From the NCBI GenBank assembly GCA_951812895.1, contig OX638333.1, positions 2,584,001-2,648,000 on the forward strand: 64,000 nt of DNA, read 5' to 3'. Positions 1 to 9,271 of this stretch are shown in pieces (position 1 is the first letter of the stretch; each line of letters begins with the position of its first letter). Both the position numbers and the translations under genes were made by a program. Origin of the DNA: an uncultured Roseovarius sp. Its GTDB lineage: Bacteria; Pseudomonadota; Alphaproteobacteria; Rhodobacterales; Rhodobacteraceae. The notes beneath the pieces were generated by a model. That model had not been told where the DNA came from, did not search any database, and saw nothing but the letters and a program-made list of their open reading frames with translations.

Positions 1-214
1 TCTGCATGAAGACCGTCAGGCCAAAGCCCAGTTTCTCCGCATCGAGCAGGGCAACGCGGCGGTGGATGATCCCGGCCTCTTCCAGCATGCGGATGCGGCG
101 CCAGCAGGCATTGCGCGACAGGTTCACGCGTTCGCCCAGTGATTCCAGTGAAAGATCGCAATCACGTTGCAGTTCGGCGAGGATTTTTTGATCCGTATTG
201 TCAATATTCTCCAT
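1..214 (-). CDS. Lrp/AsnC family transcriptional regulator, N-terminal part
   Basis: The gene runs off the left edge, so only about 71 codons are visible, read leftward from the ATG at 214. The visible part is the winged helix-turn-helix of Lrp/AsnC regulators: NTDQKILAELQRD, then the recognition region LSRNACWRRIRMLEEAGII. Members bind DNA as dimers or octamers and usually sense an amino acid through a C-terminal RAM domain, which lies outside the window. It is divergent from the gene starting at 447, and the AT-rich 232 bp between them must hold both promoters. Family assignment is firm; ligand and targets cannot be told. Confidence 0.85.
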   Translation of the reverse strand, partial: MENIDNTDQKILAELQRDCDLSLESLGERVNLSRNACWRRIRMLEEAGIIHRRVALLDAEKLGFGLTVFMQ

Positions 215-446
215 AATTGGCTATTTTATAGGACAATTTCACAAAATTAAATGAAAAAAGTGAATCTTTGGGAGGATGTTGGCCGCTGTCGAGCATATTT
301 TGTTGTCAGACGCGAACATTAAACCGGTTTTCGTTAAACCAGACTCTGGTTTGGCGAAAAACGTCCCACCCGTGCAGCGATGTTGCACCGTTTCCCAAAA
401 ACCTGATCCTCAGGTTTGTTGCGAAACGTTTTAGAAAGGAAACGCC

Positions 447-653
447 ATGATCACCAAAGTATTTCTCGAGCATCCCCGCAGCGTGGATGAAAGCTATGTC
501 GAGCATGCGATGTTCGCGGGCAAGTTCAGCCTGAAACTCTTTGCCGCTGCGTTTGCTGCGTTGATCCATGCCATTATCCCGGCGGTCTTTGACAAAACCG
601 CCAGCCGGATGATTGCCGACATGTACGCCAAAACCCACAACCGGGGTCAGTGA
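447..653 (+). CDS. DUF6356 family small membrane protein
   Basis: A 68-residue protein beginning MITKVFLEHPRSVDESYVEH. It has one hydrophobic helix at about residues 28-48 (FSLKLFAAAFAALIHAIIP) and a polar tail, so a single-pass inner-membrane protein is likely. The layout and the VFLEHPRSVDESY start match the DUF6356 family, whose function is unknown. AAGGAA lies seven bases before the ATG. Its stop is directly followed by the start of the amidotransferase gene at 654, so the two are almost certainly cotranscribed and translationally coupled. The family name is from memory; the gene itself is well supported. Confidence 0.8.
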   Translation: MITKVFLEHPRSVDESYVEHAMFAGKFSLKLFAAAFAALIHAIIPAVFDKTASRMIADMYAKTHNRGQ

Positions 654-1451
654 ATGTGCCGTTGGGCCGCGTGGATTGGTGCCCCGATTTTTCTGGACGA
701 GGTGATCAGCCGACCTGATCATTCTCTGATCGCGCAAAGCCAGCAGGCGGATGAGTGCAAGACCGCGACGAATGCGGACGGGTTTGGGGTGGCTTGGTAT
801 GATCATCGGGTTGAACCCGGGCTGTACCGTGATGTCTATCCCGCGTGGTCCGACCCGAACCTGGCAGCGGTCGCGCGTCAGGTGAAGTCGGGTTTGTTCC
901 TGGCCCATGTGAGGGCGGCGACCGGAACGGCCATCAGCCGAAACAACTGCCATCCCTTTGCGGTGGGTAAGTGGAGTTTCATGCACAACGGTCAGGTTGG
1001 TGGTTTTGACGGACTGCGCAAAGACGCGGATATGGCTGTGCCGGATGCTCTGTATTCAGAGCGCAAAGGAGCCACTGACAGCGAGGCCATATTCCTGACG
1101 GCGCTGGGTCTGGGGCTGGATCAGCGGCCTGCGGGCGCGATGGAAGAGGCCATTATGCAGATGCAGCGCCTGTCCGAACAAAAAGGCACGACGCCCCATT
1201 TGCGTGCATCATTGGCCTATAGTGACGGTACGCGGCTTTATGCTGTGCGGTATGCTTCGGACCGACGGGCACCCTCGTTGTATTACAGGCATTTTGAAGA
1301 GCTGGGTGGGTATATGGTGGTGTCTGAACCTCTGGAAGGGTCAGCGGGCGGGTGGACGGAAATTGAGCAGAACAGTCATTGTTGTTTATCGGGAGGTGGA
1401 TTGGTACAGCAGGGGTTTTTGGCCGGCGGCGCGTTGGGGCGGGCGGCGTGA
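654..1451 (+). CDS. Class II glutamine amidotransferase (YafJ/EgtC-like)
   Basis: A 265-residue protein whose second residue is cysteine (MCRWAAWIG), the N-terminal nucleophile of class II (Ntn) glutamine amidotransferases once Met is removed. Further family signatures are NADGFGVAWY, HVRAATG, NCHPFAVGKWSFMHNGQVGGF and the TDSEAIF segment. The whole length is one glutaminase domain with no synthetase partner, as in YafJ and EgtC-type proteins. EgtC hydrolyses a gamma-glutamyl bond in ergothioneine synthesis, but no ergothioneine genes are nearby, so the substrate is open. It starts immediately after the stop of the DUF6356 gene. Confidence 0.87.
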   Translation: MCRWAAWIGAPIFLDEVISRPDHSLIAQSQQADECKTATNADGFGVAWYDHRVEPGLYRDVYPAWSDPNLAAVARQVKSGLFLAHVRAATGTAISRNNCHPFAVGKWSFMHNGQVGGFDGLRKDADMAVPDALYSERKGATDSEAIFLTALGLGLDQRPAGAMEEAIMQMQRLSEQKGTTPHLRASLAYSDGTRLYAVRYASDRRAPSLYYRHFEELGGYMVVSEPLEGSAGGWTEIEQNSHCCLSGGGLVQQGFLAGGALGRAA

Positions 1452-1611
1452 TTTGCCGGGAGACCTGGCATAAACCGTCGCACATATGCGCATTTCTTGA
1501 GAACACGTCGGTGTCGAATTTGATGATGTGTATACTATGCTCAGAAGGCCTTAGGACAATGTTCAGAAGGTCGAAGCTCTGGACCCGCAGATTAGATGAA
1601 TGCCTCTCTAT

Positions 1612-2109
1612 CTACTCCTCGAGAATCAACTCCCCCGTTGATTTATCGAACTTCACAACCTTTGTGCTGTCCTTGTCAGATTTAACGAATTCGAGGAATG
1701 GTTCACGGGTAACTTCAATCACCCTGCCTTGTCGAAACGCGAATGTATCGCGGTACACAACGAGCAGGTAATGTGGTTTGCTGTTGTCATTTTCTACTTC
1801 GAATGAACCGGTCGTACTGAGCCCCTGCAATCCCGCCTCCATGACACTATATGAATTCACGCCGGGATCGAGTGGCAGTTTCAACATTTGCCCGGCCCCC
1901 AATTGCCCTGCGCTTTTGTCGTCCTTGAAAAACAAGAGCCGGTTTGTGAAAGTATCTAAATCCGAGGGTCGGTAAATATATGCGGTATTCGACGCGCCAT
2001 TGCTGGCGTGTTGAAGAATTGCTTCTTCTTTGGATACTCCGGGCTCACCGCAGGCGGCGAGCGACAGTGGCAGTAAGATCAGACAAAGAACACGGATTGC
2101 AGATTTCAT
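1612..2109 (-). CDS. Hypothetical lipoprotein
   Basis: A 165-residue protein with a lipoprotein signal: a positively charged start, a hydrophobic stretch, and the lipobox LAAC with the acylated Cys at residue 20. The mature part (GEPGVSKEEAILQHASNG onward) is probably periplasmic or outer-membrane attached. The family was not recognised. It stands alone on the minus strand between the amidotransferase gene, with which it is convergent, and isocitrate dehydrogenase. The signal peptide and coding character make the gene credible; function is unknown. Confidence 0.72.
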   Translation of the reverse strand: MKSAIRVLCLILLPLSLAACGEPGVSKEEAILQHASNGASNTAYIYRPSDLDTFTNRLLFFKDDKSAGQLGAGQMLKLPLDPGVNSYSVMEAGLQGLSTTGSFEVENDNSKPHYLLVVYRDTFAFRQGRVIEVTREPFLEFVKSDKDSTKVVKFDKSTGELILEE

Positions 2110-2250
2110 ACTATTTTTCCCTCTCAGAATCAGCGAGAGGTACAGGGTGATGTGCCTCTTTGGTTTATCTATCAGGGGTTGATTGGCCAGGCCAGAGCCA
2201 TGGCCCGAAAATTCAGGTTTTCCGGACCACTTTCAGACACGGCAGGGGTT

Positions 2251-4458
2251 CTACCCGAGGATCCCGTTCAGCGTTGGACTTGGCCGCATGACTGCAGCCA
2301 GTTTTGCCGGGTCTGCGTGGTAGTAGCCGCCGGTATCTGCCGGTTTTCCCTGACCTGACATCAGCTCGCTTATGATCGCGGCTTCGTTTTCGGCCAGGGC
2401 CTGTGCGATCGGTGCGAATTCCTCTGCCAGCCCGGCATCGTCTGTCTGGGCGGCGAGCGCCTCGGCCCAGTAGCGGGCGAACCAGTAGTGGCTGTCGCGG
2501 TTGTCCGGCTCGCCCACCTTGCGGCTGGGGGAGCGATTGTTGTCGAGGATGCCTTGGGTTGCCGCCTCGACCGCATCACCCAGAACCTGCGCGCGTGCGT
2601 TCCCCTTGGCTTGTGCGAGGAACTTGAAGCTTTCGCCCAATGCGCAGAACTCACCGAGGGAATCCCAACGCAGGTGGTTTTCAGACTGCAACTGTTGAAC
2701 ATGTTTCGGGGCAGAGCCGCCTGCGCCGGTCTCAAAGAGACCACCGCCCTGCATCAGTTTCACGATTGAGAGCATTTTTGCCGAGGTGGCCAGTTCAAGA
2801 ATCGGAAAGAGATCGGTCAGGTAGTCACGCAGAACGTTGCCGGTGATGGCGATGGTGTTTTCACCCCTTGTAATGGTTTCGAGCGAGGCGCGGGTGGCCT
2901 CGCGCGGGGCCATGATCTCGAACTTTTCGGCGACGCCGTTGGCCTCAAGAATGGCCTTCACGTAATCGATCAGTTGAGCATCGTGGGCGCGGTCGGCGTC
3001 GAGCCAGAAGATGGACCGGAACCCGGTGATCTTTTGCCGGTCAATGGCAAGATTTACCCAATCCTCGATCGGTGCTTTTTTCGCAGAAGACGAGCGCCAG
3101 ATGCCGCCCGATTCCATGTAGTGTTCGTGCAGCACTGTGCCGTCTTCGGCAATCATACGCATCGTGCCACTTCTTTTCAGCTCAAACGTTGTGGGATGGC
3201 TGCCGTATTCTTCGGCTTTCTGTGCCATCAATCCGATATTTTGAACGGTGCCTGCCGTTGCTGGATCCAGTTTTCCGTTCTCTTTGAAGAACTTGATGGA
3301 TTCGCTGTAGATCGGGGCATAGCTGTTGTCAGGGATCACACAGACGGCGTCAGCCTCTTTTCCATCCGGGCCCCAGCCTTTGCCGCCGGCGCGAATAAGC
3401 GCGGGCATGGAGGCGTCGATGATCACGTCTGACGGGACATGCAGGTTGGTGATGCCATTGTCAGAATTGACCATGTAAAGCGGTGGGCGCTCTTTCATGC
3501 AGGCCTCGATTGCCGACAGGATATCTGCATCGTCTGCTATCCGGTCCAGAAGGTCACCCAATCCTTGATTTGGATTGACTCCGAGATCGTCAAGACGATC
3601 TGCAAACTCATCAAAGACCGGTGCCAACCATGTTCGTACTGCATGGCCAAAAATGATTGGGTCTGAAACCTTCATCATGGTGGCCTTCAGGTGAAGAGAA
3701 AACAAAACGCCTTCGTCTTTGGTTTTTTCAATTTCTGCTGCCAGGAAATCCTGAAGCGCATATGCGTCCATGAAACTGGCATCAAGTACAGTGCCGGCCG
3801 AATAAGTCAGGTTTTCTTTCAAAACTTCGGTCGAAAGATAGATATCTGAGTACTCGATCTTAACGGTCACATCACGATCAAGCGTGATTGAGGTTTCGTT
3901 AGAGCGGAAATCTCCACTGGACATTGAAGCCACGCGGGTTTTGCTGTCAGCCGACCAATCGCCCATGCGGTGCGGGTTGTTCTGTGCATATCTTTTCACG
4001 GCGGTGGCGGCGCGGCGGTCTGAGTTTCCTTCGCGCAGAACCGGGTTTACGGCCGACCCCTTGATGGCGTCATAGCGTGCCCGCACGTCTTTTTCAGCGT
4101 CGGTTTCGGGGGTTTCAGGGTAATCCGGAACGGCAAAACCCTTGCCCTGAAGCTCTTCTATGGCTTCTGCAAGTTGTGGTACCGAGGCGGAAATGTTTGG
4201 CAGTTTGATGACATTCGCCTCGGGCGTTTTAACCAGCTCACCCAGTTCAGCAAGGTCATTGGGGATACGCTGTTGCTCTGTCAGATGCTCTGGGAAGGCG
4301 GCAAGGATGCGGGCCGCCAGTGAAATGTCTTTGGTGCCCACCGAAACGCCTGCCGCGGCGGCAAAGCGTTGGATGATCGGCAGCAAAGATGCGCTGGCAA
4401 GTTCGGGGGCTTCGTCAACCTTGGTGTAAATGATATCGGGATTGGGTGTGTTGGCCAT
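2251..4458 (-). CDS. icd: Isocitrate dehydrogenase (NADP+), monomeric type
   Basis: This enzyme oxidatively decarboxylates isocitrate to 2-oxoglutarate in the TCA cycle with NADP+. At 735 residues it has the length of the single-chain monomeric class (about 740) rather than the dimeric class (about 400). Recognised segments include VLREGNSDRRA near the N-terminus, the middle block NSDNGITNLHVPSDVIIDAS, and FWLDADRAHD. The open frame extends to 4563, but the ATG at 4458 gives the family start MANTPNPDIIYTKVDEAP and has GAGAGGGA just upstream, so it is preferred. It appears monocistronic. Confidence 0.95.
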   Translation of the reverse strand: MANTPNPDIIYTKVDEAPELASASLLPIIQRFAAAAGVSVGTKDISLAARILAAFPEHLTEQQRIPNDLAELGELVKTPEANVIKLPNISASVPQLAEAIEELQGKGFAVPDYPETPETDAEKDVRARYDAIKGSAVNPVLREGNSDRRAATAVKRYAQNNPHRMGDWSADSKTRVASMSSGDFRSNETSITLDRDVTVKIEYSDIYLSTEVLKENLTYSAGTVLDASFMDAYALQDFLAAEIEKTKDEGVLFSLHLKATMMKVSDPIIFGHAVRTWLAPVFDEFADRLDDLGVNPNQGLGDLLDRIADDADILSAIEACMKERPPLYMVNSDNGITNLHVPSDVIIDASMPALIRAGGKGWGPDGKEADAVCVIPDNSYAPIYSESIKFFKENGKLDPATAGTVQNIGLMAQKAEEYGSHPTTFELKRSGTMRMIAEDGTVLHEHYMESGGIWRSSSAKKAPIEDWVNLAIDRQKITGFRSIFWLDADRAHDAQLIDYVKAILEANGVAEKFEIMAPREATRASLETITRGENTIAITGNVLRDYLTDLFPILELATSAKMLSIVKLMQGGGLFETGAGGSAPKHVQQLQSENHLRWDSLGEFCALGESFKFLAQAKGNARAQVLGDAVEAATQGILDNNRSPSRKVGEPDNRDSHYWFARYWAEALAAQTDDAGLAEEFAPIAQALAENEAAIISELMSGQGKPADTGGYYHADPAKLAAVMRPSPTLNGILG

Positions 4459-4635
4459 TGGTGATCCCTCTCGGTCCGGTTGTAAATACGCCGTGCCCAT
4501 GGCGGTCAGGGCACAGTCAGGTTGATCGCCACAACGCGCATTCTCACGCGTGATGCGATTCATTGTCTGGCCGGTTCATAACGGAAAGAAGCGGTCGTGG
4601 AAAGACTGTATGCGATGGTATACAAGAAAAGTTGA

Positions 4636-5847
4636 TCACGCTTTGACGTCTTCGCCACTAAGTTTGGTCATCAATACCGTGCTGGCCATCGCGCAGAGAA
4701 GGATGCCGATGATCAGGGGCAGGGGTGTTCCGTCAAAGGCCAGACCAATCGGAATGGTCAGAACCACGGAAAACACCGTTGCCAGCCCGGATATGACACT
4801 GGCCGCCATGCCCGCGATGTGGCCAAGCGGTTCCATTGCCAGTGAAAACAGGTTGCCAAGTGTCAGCGAGGTCTGAACGAAGATGCCGGTCTGCCAGACA
4901 ATGAAAATCACGAAACGGGTGGTTAAACCTAAATCCAGCTGCAAAAGCATTATCGCAACAATGGACAATGCTATCTGAGCGGAAACTGCAATGCTGACCA
5001 GTTTTCGCATTCCCAATCGCATCACCAGCCCTGCATTGATCAGGCTCGCCCCACCCGCGATCAGAGCGACGAAACCAAACCAATAGGGAAATTCCTCGGG
5101 TCGTCCATATGCGTCGCTGATAATCTGCTGTATCGAAATGATCGACGCGAACAGCATTGTGAAACACAAGGTTTGCACCGCGATCGACAGGCGCACGGCA
5201 CGGATTGAGACAACTTCAATTGCTGCAGCCCAAAGAGGCGATATCCGAAATGGCAACCGTTCAGACTTTGCGAGCGGCTCGGGTACGCGAATTTGCAGCC
5301 AGAGGGTTGTGATGACCGCGAATATCACAAAAGACCCGAAGATGCCGCGCCAGCCCGCAAACCCGATGATGATCTGTCCGGCGAGAGGGGCGATTGCGGG
5401 CACCAGTGTAAAGACCATCATCGCGAACGACATAATCCGGGCCATTTCGCGCCCGACATAAAGGTCGCGTATGATTGCCATGGCAACGATCCGTGCAGCT
5501 GCGCAGCCAAGGCCCTGCAAGACGCGGGCGATCAGAACAAGCTCAAGACTTGGCGCAATGATCGCCAGAACTGCGCCTGCGCTGTAGAGGACAGCCCCGA
5601 CCAGAACCACGGGTTTGCGACCAAATGAATCCGACAACGGCCCCGTAAAAAAAGTGCCTGCGCCCATCCCAAACACAAACGCGGTTACAACAAGCTGCGC
5701 CTGATTGGGGGCGTGTGGGGATAGTTCTGTTGCGATCTGGGGCAGGGCCGGGAGCATGGCATCGATTGAGAACGCAACCATTGCCATGAGCATGGCCATG
5801 AGCGCCACAAATTCGACCTGTCCGACAGAGCTATGTTTTGATGTCAT
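4636..5847 (-). CDS. MFS transporter, Bcr/CflA drug-resistance family
   Basis: A 403-residue, very hydrophobic protein with twelve predicted membrane segments. FFTGPLSDSFGRKPVVLVGA is the MFS signature loop between helices 2 and 3, and ARVLQGLGCAAARIVAMAII is typical of the Bcr/CflA subfamily of drug/proton antiporters. The first ATG overlaps the stop of the upstream potassium-channel gene by ATGA, so the two are translationally coupled. Substrate cannot be inferred. Confidence 0.88.
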   Translation of the reverse strand: MTSKHSSVGQVEFVALMAMLMAMVAFSIDAMLPALPQIATELSPHAPNQAQLVVTAFVFGMGAGTFFTGPLSDSFGRKPVVLVGAVLYSAGAVLAIIAPSLELVLIARVLQGLGCAAARIVAMAIIRDLYVGREMARIMSFAMMVFTLVPAIAPLAGQIIIGFAGWRGIFGSFVIFAVITTLWLQIRVPEPLAKSERLPFRISPLWAAAIEVVSIRAVRLSIAVQTLCFTMLFASIISIQQIISDAYGRPEEFPYWFGFVALIAGGASLINAGLVMRLGMRKLVSIAVSAQIALSIVAIMLLQLDLGLTTRFVIFIVWQTGIFVQTSLTLGNLFSLAMEPLGHIAGMAASVISGLATVFSVVLTIPIGLAFDGTPLPLIIGILLCAMASTVLMTKLSGEDVKA

Positions 5848-6239
5848 TGTGGGTCGTTTTTGGATGACGGTGCGGGGTTGGTGACATGCGCATCATGGGG
5901 GTGATGACGCAGGCGGCTCAAAAGCCGTTCGGTGTGTTTTTCACGTCGTTTCATGGTGAAGTGGCCGAATTGCTGAACTGCAACGGCAAAGACGCCAAGG
6001 CTTAGGAAGATGAGCACGGTAGTGCCGATCCTGCCCAATGGCGTGGCTGGAACCAGCTCTCCATACCCGACGGTTGATAATGTGACGACGGCAAAGAAGT
6101 AGCTGTCGATCCAGCTCCAGCCTTCGACAAAATGAAAGAAAACCGTCCCGATCAGGATGATGAGTGCCAGCGATAGTAGCAGAACCAGAACTTTCAGGCG
6201 GTTCCGTTGTTGTTCATCTTTGTCGGGCGCGGTTTTCAT
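5844..6239 (-). CDS. Two-TM potassium channel protein
   Basis: A 131-residue protein with a helix at about 15-37, a pore loop, the K+ selectivity filter TVGYGE at residues 56-61, and a second helix at about 70-90. This is the minimal Ion_trans_2 channel. There is no RCK/TrkA-N domain; the C-terminus is a short, basic, His-rich tail. The frame is open to 6293, but that start would lie inside the DsbA-like gene (whose stop is at 6248), so the ATG at 6239 was chosen. Its stop overlaps the MFS start. Confidence 0.84.
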   Translation of the reverse strand: MKTAPDKDEQQRNRLKVLVLLLSLALIILIGTVFFHFVEGWSWIDSYFFAVVTLSTVGYGELVPATPLGRIGTTVLIFLSLGVFAVAVQQFGHFTMKRREKHTERLLSRLRHHPHDAHVTNPAPSSKNDPQ

Positions 6240-6247
6240 TCCGGGTG

Positions 6248-6886
6248 TTACTCGTCTTGCTGTGCCAGTAGATCGTCGATGACTTTGAGCCACAGCTCTT
6301 TGGGCTGACAGCCGGGTACCGCATGGCGTCCGCCGACAATAAAGGTGGGTACACCGGTAACCCCCATTTCGCGGAATTTGCCATCACGGGTGCGGATGTC
6401 ATCGGTGTCTGCGTCGGATTTCAGCAGCTTGCGCACGACCGAGGCGTCCATCCCGATGCCGTCGGCAATATCGGCCAGAACATCATGATCACCAATATCG
6501 CGCCCTTCGTCAAAATAGGCCCGAAACAGTGCCAGCGACATTGGGGCCTGCAATCCTTCGATGCCAGCCCAGTGCAAAAGACGGTGTGCATCCAGAGTGT
6601 TCGGCGTGCGGGCGATGGCGCTAAAATCGATATTGAGCCCCGCCTGTTCCGATCGTTCCAGTACGGGCGCGTAAGCGCTGACAGCACCCTCTTTGCCACC
6701 GAACTTTGTTTCGAGGTAGTCGCGCCGGTCCATGCCATCGCGCGGCATATCCGGGTTCAGCTGAAACGGGTGCCATTCAATTTCAAACGGATGTCCGGGC
6801 CGCTCATTCAAAGCCTGATCCAGCAGGGTCTTGCCGATGTAGCACCACGGGCAGATCGGATCAGAAATAATATCAAGCTTTACCAT
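6248..6886 (-). CDS. DsbA family oxidoreductase (FrnE-like)
   Basis: A 212-residue thioredoxin-fold protein. The active-site motif CPWC is at residues 12-15 of MVKLDIISDPICPWCYIGKT, followed by the inserted helical domain and GVTGVPTFIVGG, which carries the cis-proline. There is no signal peptide, so it is cytoplasmic, like FrnE and polyketide-pathway DsbA relatives. The open frame extends to 6994, but the ATG at 6886 gives the family N-terminus. The gene overlaps the 3' end of the acyl-CoA ligase gene by 14 bases, so ligase, DsbA, K-channel and MFS genes probably form one transcript. Confidence 0.88.
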   Translation of the reverse strand: MVKLDIISDPICPWCYIGKTLLDQALNERPGHPFEIEWHPFQLNPDMPRDGMDRRDYLETKFGGKEGAVSAYAPVLERSEQAGLNIDFSAIARTPNTLDAHRLLHWAGIEGLQAPMSLALFRAYFDEGRDIGDHDVLADIADGIGMDASVVRKLLKSDADTDDIRTRDGKFREMGVTGVPTFIVGGRHAVPGCQPKELWLKVIDDLLAQQDE

Positions 6887-8399
6887 GAAGAGCCTCGTAA
6901 ATCGGATGCAGGGCGCGGCGCAGAATTTTACCGTTCGCGCCGGTGGGAAGCGTATCGAGATGAATGAAGGTACGCGGCTGTTTGTAGGATGCAAGCCGAT
7001 CCTTGACGAAATCTGCGAGGTCCGATTCTGAAAGGGGCGCGTTTGCGGTATAAAATGCCATGATCAGACGGGCATCTCGCTTGACTTCGATGTCTGTGAC
7101 CGCGGCCTGACTAATGTCGGGATGTGTGTTGAGCACTTTTTCCACCTCAAGCGGCGAAACCCGAAAGCCGCCGGCGTTCATCATGTCGTCTGCGCGTCCG
7201 AGATAGGTGATAAAACCACCTTCATCCATCACGCCCTGATCCCCGGTCAGGAACCATTCGCCCTGCATCCGGGCGCGTGTGGCCTCTTCTGCGCCAAGAT
7301 AACCAAGCATGAAGCCCGGATCGCTTTGATGGATGGCAATTGTGCCTTCCTCGCCCAGAGCCACAGGCCCGTCGGGGCCAAGGACTGCGACCTGGCGACC
7401 CGGTTGTGGGTGGCCAAGAGTGCCCTCTGGTGCGGGTAGGGCGGGGCAGGCGGAGATGAAGGTGGAACATTCGGACATGCCGTATGCTTCGAATACCGGT
7501 GTGCCGGTGGATGCCTCCCATCCCGCGCGGATTGTGTCAGACAGTTTTTCACCGGCAGCGAGCCCGTGGCGCAGATTTGGCAATGCGTGCGGTCCGTCCG
7601 ATTTGAGCAGTTTGCGATAGACCCCGGGAGCAGCGGCAAAGATGGTGGCTTCGTGCTGCTGCATCAGGTGCGGGAGCTGCTCTGGTATAACTTCAGGCGC
7701 CGGGATCAGGGCTGTAGCGCCCTTGGTCCACGGATCCATGAGCCCCGTGCCAAGCGTGTAGGTCCAGTTAAAGGCACCTGCATGCATCAGCCGGTCGTTT
7801 TCTGTCAGGCCGTACCAGCCATCAAACATCATCTGTCTGGCCCAGATTGCGCGATGGGCATGCGCCACGGCGCGCGGTGTTCCTGAGGTGCCTGAGGTGA
7901 AGATGATATAGGCCATGCGGTCGGGGTCACCCATATCCCAGTCTGCGGGTGGCAGGCAGCGCATCGATTCAAGTGCTGCGCGGCCGGTCACGGGGATTTC
8001 TGTTGTCGGGCAGGGGATGCCATCGTCACGCAGGATCAGCTGTGGTGCAACAGTGTCGATTATGGTTTGAACCTCGCCCTCGGTCAGTAGGGCCGAGGTT
8101 GGGACAGGGACCAGCCCCACCGCAATGGCACCCAGATAGGCAATGGGAAATTCCATTGTATTGCCAAGCCGCATCAGCACGCGGTCTCCGGGGCGCAATC
8201 CGGACTGCAATAGCCCGGCTCCCGTTCCCAGCACCGCCTGTTTTAGCTCTGCGAAGCTCCAATGCTCGGAGCTTGAGTGACCCAGAACAGCCAAAGCCAT
8301 TTTATCGCGAAGCGTATCAGCACGCGCCAATACATGCGCCGCAAGGTTGAAGGGGCTGGGGCAGGATGGGTGAGGGGGGGTGTCGTGGACCGAAAGCAT
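6873..8399 (-). CDS. AMP-forming acyl-CoA synthetase (benzoate-CoA ligase-like)
   Basis: A 508-residue ANL-superfamily enzyme that would activate a carboxylic acid as acyl-AMP and then as the CoA thioester. Visible motifs are the ATP-binding loop IIFTSGTSGTPRAVAHAHRA, the A5 motif EAYGMSE, the A7 motif WFLTGDQG, the hinge GRADDMMNAGGFRVSPLEVE, and the catalytic Lys in PTGANGKILRR. Overall form resembles aryl-acid ligases more than long-chain FadD. It is divergent from an XRE-cupin regulator 65 bp away, a common regulator-target arrangement. The substrate is unknown. Confidence 0.88.
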   Translation of the reverse strand: MLSVHDTPPHPSCPSPFNLAAHVLARADTLRDKMALAVLGHSSSEHWSFAELKQAVLGTGAGLLQSGLRPGDRVLMRLGNTMEFPIAYLGAIAVGLVPVPTSALLTEGEVQTIIDTVAPQLILRDDGIPCPTTEIPVTGRAALESMRCLPPADWDMGDPDRMAYIIFTSGTSGTPRAVAHAHRAIWARQMMFDGWYGLTENDRLMHAGAFNWTYTLGTGLMDPWTKGATALIPAPEVIPEQLPHLMQQHEATIFAAAPGVYRKLLKSDGPHALPNLRHGLAAGEKLSDTIRAGWEASTGTPVFEAYGMSECSTFISACPALPAPEGTLGHPQPGRQVAVLGPDGPVALGEEGTIAIHQSDPGFMLGYLGAEEATRARMQGEWFLTGDQGVMDEGGFITYLGRADDMMNAGGFRVSPLEVEKVLNTHPDISQAAVTDIEVKRDARLIMAFYTANAPLSESDLADFVKDRLASYKQPRTFIHLDTLPTGANGKILRRALHPIYEALHGKA

Positions 8400-8464
8400 G
8401 ATCCCGGATTAGGGACGAAGCCGGTGAGTTGCAAGTCCCAAGACCACTGCGTATAGCTGATCAT

Positions 8465-9088
8465 ATGAAGCAGAAAACGCATGGAAACCTGATCCGTATC
8501 GCCCGCGAAAATGGCGAAGACGAACATGCAGAGCCGCTCAACCTTGGCCAGCGGGTGCGCGACATCCGGAAAGCCCGGAAATGGACGCTTGAGCGGGCGG
8601 CGAAACAGGCCGGATTGGCCCGTTCAACCCTGAGCAAAATAGAAAACGGTCAGATGTCGCCCACCTATGAGGCGCTCAAGAAGCTGGCGACAGGTCTGGA
8701 GATATCTATTCCGCAACTTTTCACCCAGCCACAACGCGACCGGATCAGTGGCCGCATGTCAGTGACGAAAGTGGGTGAGGGGGCGCATCATGCCACAACC
8801 ACTTATGAGCATGAACTGCTGGGTGAGGCGCTGACCAAGAAGCATATGCTGCCTTATCGAACCCGCATCCGGGCGCGTTCGGCGGAAGAATTTGACGGCT
8901 GGGTGCGCCATGATGGTGAAGAGTTTCTGTATGTTCTGACCGGCGTTGTGCGTCTCTATACAGAATTTTACGAGCCGATTGAAATGCGCCGTGGTGACAG
9001 TGCCTATTACGATGCGACGATGGGGCATAACGTGATATCCGTGAGCGCCGAGGATGCGACCATTTTGTGGGTCACATCGCTGACTTGA
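8465..9088 (+). CDS. XRE family transcriptional regulator with C-terminal cupin sensor
   Basis: A 207-residue regulator. Residues about 27-82 form an XRE helix-turn-helix (LGQRVRDIRKARKWTLERAA, then ARSTLSKIENGQMSPTYEAL). The C-terminal third is a cupin barrel (DGEEFLYVLTGVVRLYTE, RRGDSAYYD, GHNVISVS) that probably binds a small effector. An in-frame start exists at 8429, but the ATG at 8465 fits the family better. The divergent acyl-CoA ligase gene is the most likely target. This pairing is inference; the domain calls are secure. Confidence 0.88.
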   Translation: MKQKTHGNLIRIARENGEDEHAEPLNLGQRVRDIRKARKWTLERAAKQAGLARSTLSKIENGQMSPTYEALKKLATGLEISIPQLFTQPQRDRISGRMSVTKVGEGAHHATTTYEHELLGEALTKKHMLPYRTRIRARSAEEFDGWVRHDGEEFLYVLTGVVRLYTEFYEPIEMRRGDSAYYDATMGHNVISVSAEDATILWVTSLT

Positions 9089-9165
9089 ACGTGCATTGCG
9101 AAGGCCAATTGCCTGTAGCAAATATGTAGTGAGCAGTACTTTAGGCGAAACAGTGGACGAAGCCG

Positions 9166-9203
9166 GCCGCGCATCGCCATCCCGCGGTCAGGTGATGCGT
9201 GGC
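9166..9203. terminator. Hairpin between convergent genes
   Basis: Arms 9166-9178 (GCCGCGCATCGCC) and 9191-9203 (GGTGATGCGTGGC) can pair over 13 positions, two of them G-U, around a 12-base loop. It lies between the convergent regulator gene (ends 9088) and the CysZ-like gene (ends 9272), so it may stop transcription from both sides. No T-run follows, so intrinsic termination is not proven. Its core matches another hairpin at 36911. Confidence 0.4.
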
Positions 9204-9271
9204 TCGGTATCAGGGTGTTCAACAGTTAAAAAGGCCGTTTGTGGAACCAGATCAGTGTTGGTTTGGCTACC

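Noticed and set aside
306-986. A 226-codon minus-strand frame opposite the DUF6356 and amidotransferase genes
   Set aside because: It has no family motif, and the plus-strand genes opposite have clear ones and a tight junction.
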